Positions 7,230-10,752 of a stretch of DNA of 10,752 nt are shown one piece after another (positions within the stretch are counted from its first letter, which is position 1; each line of letters starts with the position of its first letter). The DNA is from JBBQUN01 sp038212405 (GTDB lineage: Bacteria; Actinomycetota; Acidimicrobiia; Acidimicrobiales; SZUA-35): positions 1 through 10,752 of the forward strand of contig JBBQUN010000162.1 of assembly GCA_038212405.1 (NCBI GenBank). The letters run 5' to 3'. The notes beneath the pieces were generated by a model, which was not told where the DNA came from, did no database searches, and worked only from the letters and a program-made list of their open reading frames with translations. The translations under genes and the position numbers were made by a program.

Positions 7230-7257
7230 GAGTCAGACCAGTCGTGAGTCAGACTGG
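7230..7257. promoter_or_regulatory. Overlapping direct and inverted repeats just before the 7261 start
   Basis: GAGTCAGAC occurs twice (7230-7238 and 7246-7254), 16 bases apart, and CCAGTC (7238-7243) is inverted as GACTGG (7252-7257). The block ends three bases before the ATG at 7261. This spacing would suit a repressor operator or a small leader hairpin covering the start. No -35/-10 pair is convincing nearby. Confidence 0.35.
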
Positions 7258-7260
7258 GGT

Positions 7261-8118
7261 ATGACTTGGTTCGATGCGTTGCGAACAGCCCTGTATCGAA
7301 ATCCACGACTGACAACGTCGGCGAGCGAGGCTGGATCGCGACGGTCGCCGCAGGCGTTCAGCAACGCCGGTCGAGTGGCCGGCCCTCCGACGTCGTCAAA
7401 CGGCGCAAGTTCGATGCACCTGCGATGGGTCTTCGCCGGCCAGACCCGCCCAGCGTTTCGCGAGGTGTCGGTGGTGTTCACCGTGGTCGTACCGCCGACC
7501 GTGCCGTCGTTGTATTTCTGGGCGCTCCAAGCAAGCTTCGGCTCGAACGGCAACACGCTCGGCGCGGCCCACATGGGTCTGCAGCATCACCCCCGGCACC
7601 CAGACAGTGGGGCGGTGAACTGGGGTGGCTACCGCAACGGCGGTGGCCAACTCGAGGGCTCGACGTCGTCGCTCCCCTCGGCGCTGAACAACCTGAACAG
7701 CCGCGACTATCGCTGGCGGGCCGGTGCCCCGTACCGCTACCGCATCGCCCCCTCCCCCGAACGGGGCTGGCGGGCGTCGATCACCGACATCGAGCGGGGG
7801 GAGACCACCGTGATCCGCGACCTCTGGTCGCCGGAGCACACCAACGAGCTCAGCGAGATCGTCATGTGGAGTGAGGTCTTCGCCGACTGCGACGCACCAA
7901 GTGTTCGGGTCGAATGGTCCGAGCCCCAGGGCGTCACCCTGCACGGCGAAACCGTGTCGCCGGTAGCGGTCAGCACCAGCTTCCAGCGCCACGAGGACGG
8001 CGGGTGTGCCAACACCACTGCCGCCATCGCCGAGGCTGGCAGCAGTGGTGTTGCCATCGCCCAGATCACCAACAGCGAACGCTCCGTTGCCCACGGCACG
8101 CACCTGCCCCTCGCCTGA
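7261..8118 (+). CDS. Unrecognised 285-residue protein, probably beta-rich
   Basis: I cannot name this family, though its composition and motifs look conserved rather than random. There is no signal peptide or membrane span, so it is probably cytoplasmic. After a basic, Ser-rich N-terminus comes HLRWVFAGQTRPAFREVSVV (53-72), FTVVVPPTVPSLYFWALQAS (73-92) and AAHMGLQHHPRHPDSGAVNW (102-121) continued by GGY. Later come YRYRI (158-162), the SITDIERGETTVIRDLW stretch (173-189), MWSEVFADCD (202-211) and a Cys249 in EDGGC. Alternating polar and hydrophobic strands with many Trp/Tyr suggest a beta-sandwich, perhaps carbohydrate-binding or lectin-like. That is inference. The ATG at 7261 is chosen because the same frame upstream (to 6370) is only antisense of the Nudix gene. 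The ribosome site is poor. The gene converges on groEL. Confidence 0.8.
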   Translation: MTWFDALRTALYRNPRLTTSASEAGSRRSPQAFSNAGRVAGPPTSSNGASSMHLRWVFAGQTRPAFREVSVVFTVVVPPTVPSLYFWALQASFGSNGNTLGAAHMGLQHHPRHPDSGAVNWGGYRNGGGQLEGSTSSLPSALNNLNSRDYRWRAGAPYRYRIAPSPERGWRASITDIERGETTVIRDLWSPEHTNELSEIVMWSEVFADCDAPSVRVEWSEPQGVTLHGETVSPVAVSTSFQRHEDGGCANTTAAIAEAGSSGVAIAQITNSERSVAHGTHLPLA

Positions 8119-8129
8119 CCTGAGCACCG

Positions 8130-8151
8130 CCGTCGTTCCCTGGAGCGACGG
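8130..8151 (+). terminator. First hairpin after the 285-residue gene
   Basis: CCGTCGTTC (8130-8138) pairs with GAGCGACGG (8143-8151) around a CCTG loop, with one G-T pair, starting 12 bases after the stop at 8118. There is no T run directly after it. It may act together with the stronger hairpin 15 bases further on. Confidence 0.4.
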
Positions 8152-8165
8152 TCGATGAAAACGAC

Positions 8166-8197
8166 CGAACGGCCGGTCCGAAAGGACCGACCGTTCG
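8166..8197. terminator. Bidirectional terminator between the 7261 gene and groEL
   Basis: CGAACGG-C-CGGTCC (8166-8179) pairs with GGACCG-A-CCGTTCG (8184-8197) around a GAAA loop. This gives 13 base pairs with a single C/A mismatch. On the + side it is followed by the T-rich TGTTGTTCGTTC. On the minus side the bases after the stem read GTCGTTTTCATC. It lies between convergent stop codons at 8118 and 8321 and would serve both transcripts. Confidence 0.75.
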
Positions 8198-8247
8198 TGT
8201 TGTTCGTTCAGCGTGAGCCGAGCGGGATGTCAAGCCGGGAGGCTTGG

Positions 8248-8303
8248 TTACATCATGCCGCCCATGCCGCCCACGTCGTGCGTGTGACAGCGCCCATGTC
8301 GGG
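8248..8303 (-). pseudogene. Broken second copy of the GroEL C-terminal tail
   Basis: On the minus strand, downstream of the groEL stop, the sequence again encodes the end of GroEL: a PDMG segment (about 8302-8291), then GGMGGMM and a TAA at 8250-8248. A 25-base block (8249-8273) is identical to 8322-8346, which spans the true GGM tail and part of its stop. The PDMG part and the GGMGGMM part are in different frames, and neither is the frame of groEL, so this cannot be a read-through extension. It looks like a decayed partial duplication of the gene's 3' end. Confidence 0.65.
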
Positions 8304-8320
8304 CCGAGCGGCTGATCGAA

Positions 8321-9955
<1,635 letters not shown>

Positions 9956-9966
9956 GGTTCAGAATC

Positions 9967-10254
9967 TCACTTCACGATTGCGAGGACGTCGCGGGCGGTC
10001 AGGATGAGGTAGTCGACACCTTCGAGAGCGATCTCGGTGCCCCCGTACTTGGAGTAGACGACGACATCACCGACGGCGACTTCCATGGGGATCAGTTCGC
10101 CGGTGTCGGAACGGCGGCCAGCGCCGACGGCAATGACGTCGCCCTGTTGGGGCTTTTCCTTGGCGGTGTCAGGGATGACAAGGCCGCTGGCAGTGGTTGC
10201 CTCGGCTTCTTTGGCCTTGACGACGATGCGATCATCGAGTGGTTGCAGGTTCAT
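9967..10254 (-). CDS. groES: Co-chaperonin GroES (10 kDa subunit)
   Basis: GroES is the heptameric lid that closes the GroEL chamber. The 95-residue protein has the usual length and motifs: N-terminal LQPLDDRIVVK (3-13) and the mobile-loop region EAEATTASGLVIPDTAKEKP (16-35). GDVIAVGAG follows, then VGDVVVYSKYGGTEI, and the end LILTARDVLAIVK. The start ATG 10254 is supported by a ribosome site GGAGG (10268-10264) nine bases upstream. It is the first gene of the groES-groEL operon, preceded by a folded leader, a CIRCE-type operator and a plausible promoter. Confidence 0.98.
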   Translation of the reverse strand: MNLQPLDDRIVVKAKEAEATTASGLVIPDTAKEKPQQGDVIAVGAGRRSDTGELIPMEVAVGDVVVYSKYGGTEIALEGVDYLILTARDVLAIVK

Positions 10255-10293
10255 GCAGATTCGCCTCCGTACGGCGTGATCTCGGACTAGGAC

Positions 10294-10328
10294 CGGTAGC
10301 TGATCAGATCAGAAGACATCAGTTACCG
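10294..10328 (-). other. Leader stem-loop of the groES message
   Basis: CGGTAGCTGAT (10294-10304) and ATCAGTTACCG (10318-10328) are 11-base inverted arms with one mismatch and a 13-base loop. Read as groES mRNA (minus strand) it is a stem-loop 25 bases upstream of the ribosome site. It begins one base after the 9-bp stem 10330-10338/10356-10364, so two stems would stack end to end. Confidence 0.5.
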
Positions 10329-10329
10329 A

Positions 10330-10364
10330 GCACACCGATCTTGCGGTTAGCAGTCTCGGTGTGC
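10330..10364 (-). other. Inverted repeat pairing the CIRCE spacer with the leader
   Basis: GCACACCGA (10330-10338) is the exact complement of TCGGTGTGC (10356-10364), and the second arm is precisely the 9-base spacer of the CIRCE-like operator. If transcription starts near 10366, as the promoter call predicts, the groES mRNA would begin with this 9-bp stem (17-base loop), protecting its 5' end. Confidence 0.5.
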
Positions 10365-10374
10365 GACTGCTAAC
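10346..10374. promoter_or_regulatory. CIRCE-like HrcA operator of groES-groEL
   Basis: GTTAGCAGTC (10346-10355) and GACTGCTAAC (10365-10374) are perfect 10-base arms around a 9-base spacer. The classical CIRCE is TTAGCACTC-N9-GAGTGCTAA. Here the geometry and seven of nine arm bases agree closely or exactly, with one base changed symmetrically in both arms (CACTC to CAGTC). It overlaps the predicted groES promoter, the normal position for HrcA repression. hrcA itself is not in the window. Confidence 0.85.
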
Positions 10375-10401
10375 ACTACCGACCATGACCGCCGCCGCCA
10401 A
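10373..10401 (-). promoter_or_regulatory. Candidate groES promoter
   Basis: On the minus strand TTGGCG (10401-10396) and TAGTGT (10378-10373) are separated by 17 bases, as in a housekeeping sigma-70-type promoter. The -10 box is a poor match, but it abuts the CIRCE-like operator and places the start near 10366, inside the operator. That is the arrangement expected for HrcA control. Confidence 0.4.
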
Positions 10402-10448
10402 CCCAGACTTTTCCGAGTTCACTTCAAGTTCATCAAAACATTGAAGAA

Positions 10449-10473
10449 AACCTGAGTCGACTCGACTCAGGTT
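10449..10473 (-). terminator. Strong hairpin with leftward T tract
   Basis: AACCTGAGTCGA (10449-10460) and TCGACTCAGGTT (10462-10473) form a perfect inverted repeat with a single central base; at least 11 pairs can form. Read on the minus strand the stem is followed by TTTTCTTC, the classical intrinsic terminator shape. It would stop leftward transcripts before the groES promoter. No leftward gene is confidently seen to its right, which is odd. Confidence 0.65.
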
Positions 10474-10515
10474 GGAGCGTCATGGTCCTCGTCAAGGCAT
10501 GATCGCCTACGAACG

Positions 10516-10752
10516 ATGCTTGGCCCTCGGCGCGGCCCCTGCAAGACTGACGGCTTGAGCGAAAACGGCGTTGCGGACGAATTGAAGATCCCGACCGACT
10601 CGTTGGTCGAGCTCGTTGTCGATGACACCGAGCGACAGCTCCTCACGCCCGTTCTGCGTCACTTCCTGGCTCGGGGCTACAACCCTCTCGACGCCGATCC
10701 CAGCGATCAGATACGACTCGAATCCGCCGACGGTTACGTGATCGTTCGTTCC
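10516..10752 (+). CDS. Unrecognised partial protein running off the right edge
   Basis: The frame is open from ATG 10516 to the window end (79 residues); a TTG at 10555 would give 66 residues beginning LSENGVADELKIPTDS. I favour a real protein because the sequence has natural-looking structure. After an acidic N-terminus comes an amphipathic helix (RQLLTPVLRHFLARGYNP) and then a strand pair (DQIRLESADGYVIVRS). Third-position GC is moderate (about 70%), lower than in the neighbours, so the coding signal is weak. The minus strand is also open with the same codon boundaries up to a TAG at 10507-10509, and a leftward terminator sits just beyond, so the gene might instead run leftward. The TTG start would overlap the stop of a 19-codon upstream frame as TTGA. 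Neither start has a clear ribosome site. No function is assigned. Confidence 0.42.
   Translation, partial: MLGPRRGPCKTDGLSENGVADELKIPTDSLVELVVDDTERQLLTPVLRHFLARGYNPLDADPSDQIRLESADGYVIVRS

Noticed and set aside
6370..7260. Upstream extension of the 7261 gene in the same frame
   Set aside because: This part is antisense to the Nudix gene and the divergent spacer; the conserved-looking protein begins at MTWFDALRTALYRNP.
8248..8320. Read-through of the groEL TAG into the second GGM tail
   Set aside because: The second tail is in a different frame from groEL, and its two parts are in different frames from each other.

Overview
The window looks like a chromosomal segment from a high-GC actinobacterium. 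An Acidimicrobiia-like lineage would fit, but that placement is an inference. The supporting signs are strongly GC-biased third codon positions, frequent GTG/TTG starts, 4-base start/stop overlaps, a GuaB3-type IMP dehydrogenase relative next to guaA, and a groES-groEL operon with an HrcA/CIRCE-type operator. I see no tRNA, rRNA, CRISPR array or intact mobile element. No gene-free stretch exceeds about 300 bases.

Layout, left to right. The C-terminus of a beta-lactamase-fold serine hydrolase runs in from the left edge (+, ends 268). It converges on a DUF808 (YedI-like) membrane protein (-, 307-1254). The 278-base gap that follows holds a degenerate piece of a PhnA/YjdM domain (+, about 1414-1509). 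Next comes the purine pair guaB3-guaA (-, 4255 to 1533), coupled by an ATGA overlap. Upstream of it is a second leftward group (-, 7038 to 4400): a Nudix hydrolase, a YcaQ/AlkX-type DNA glycosylase, a small four-helix membrane protein and an unrecognised 130-residue protein. The first three overlap by 4 bases at each junction. A divergent spacer (7039-7260) with two strong hairpins separates this group from an unrecognised 285-residue protein (+, 7261-8118). That gene converges on groEL across a two-hairpin terminator region. groEL (-, 8321-9955) and groES (-, 9967-10254) form a chaperonin operon. At the right edge an open frame runs out of the window (+, from 10516 or 10555).

How the genes work together. 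GroES/GroEL is the folding machine, probably under HrcA repression through a symmetric variant of CIRCE. GuaA makes GMP from XMP; GuaB3 is its co-transcribed relative of IMP dehydrogenase, but it lacks the catalytic cysteine. The Nudix and glycosylase genes suit nucleotide and DNA housekeeping.

The least expected features are: (i) the groES leader, where the 9-nt CIRCE spacer is complementary to a downstream segment and two stem-loops cover most of the leader; (ii) a second, broken copy of the GroEL GGM tail lying 3' of the real stop; (iii) the cysteine-less GuaB3 loop; (iv) the PhnA-domain remnant; and (v) a chain of tiny overlapping reading frames before the last gene. I found no clearly new defence or mobile system.
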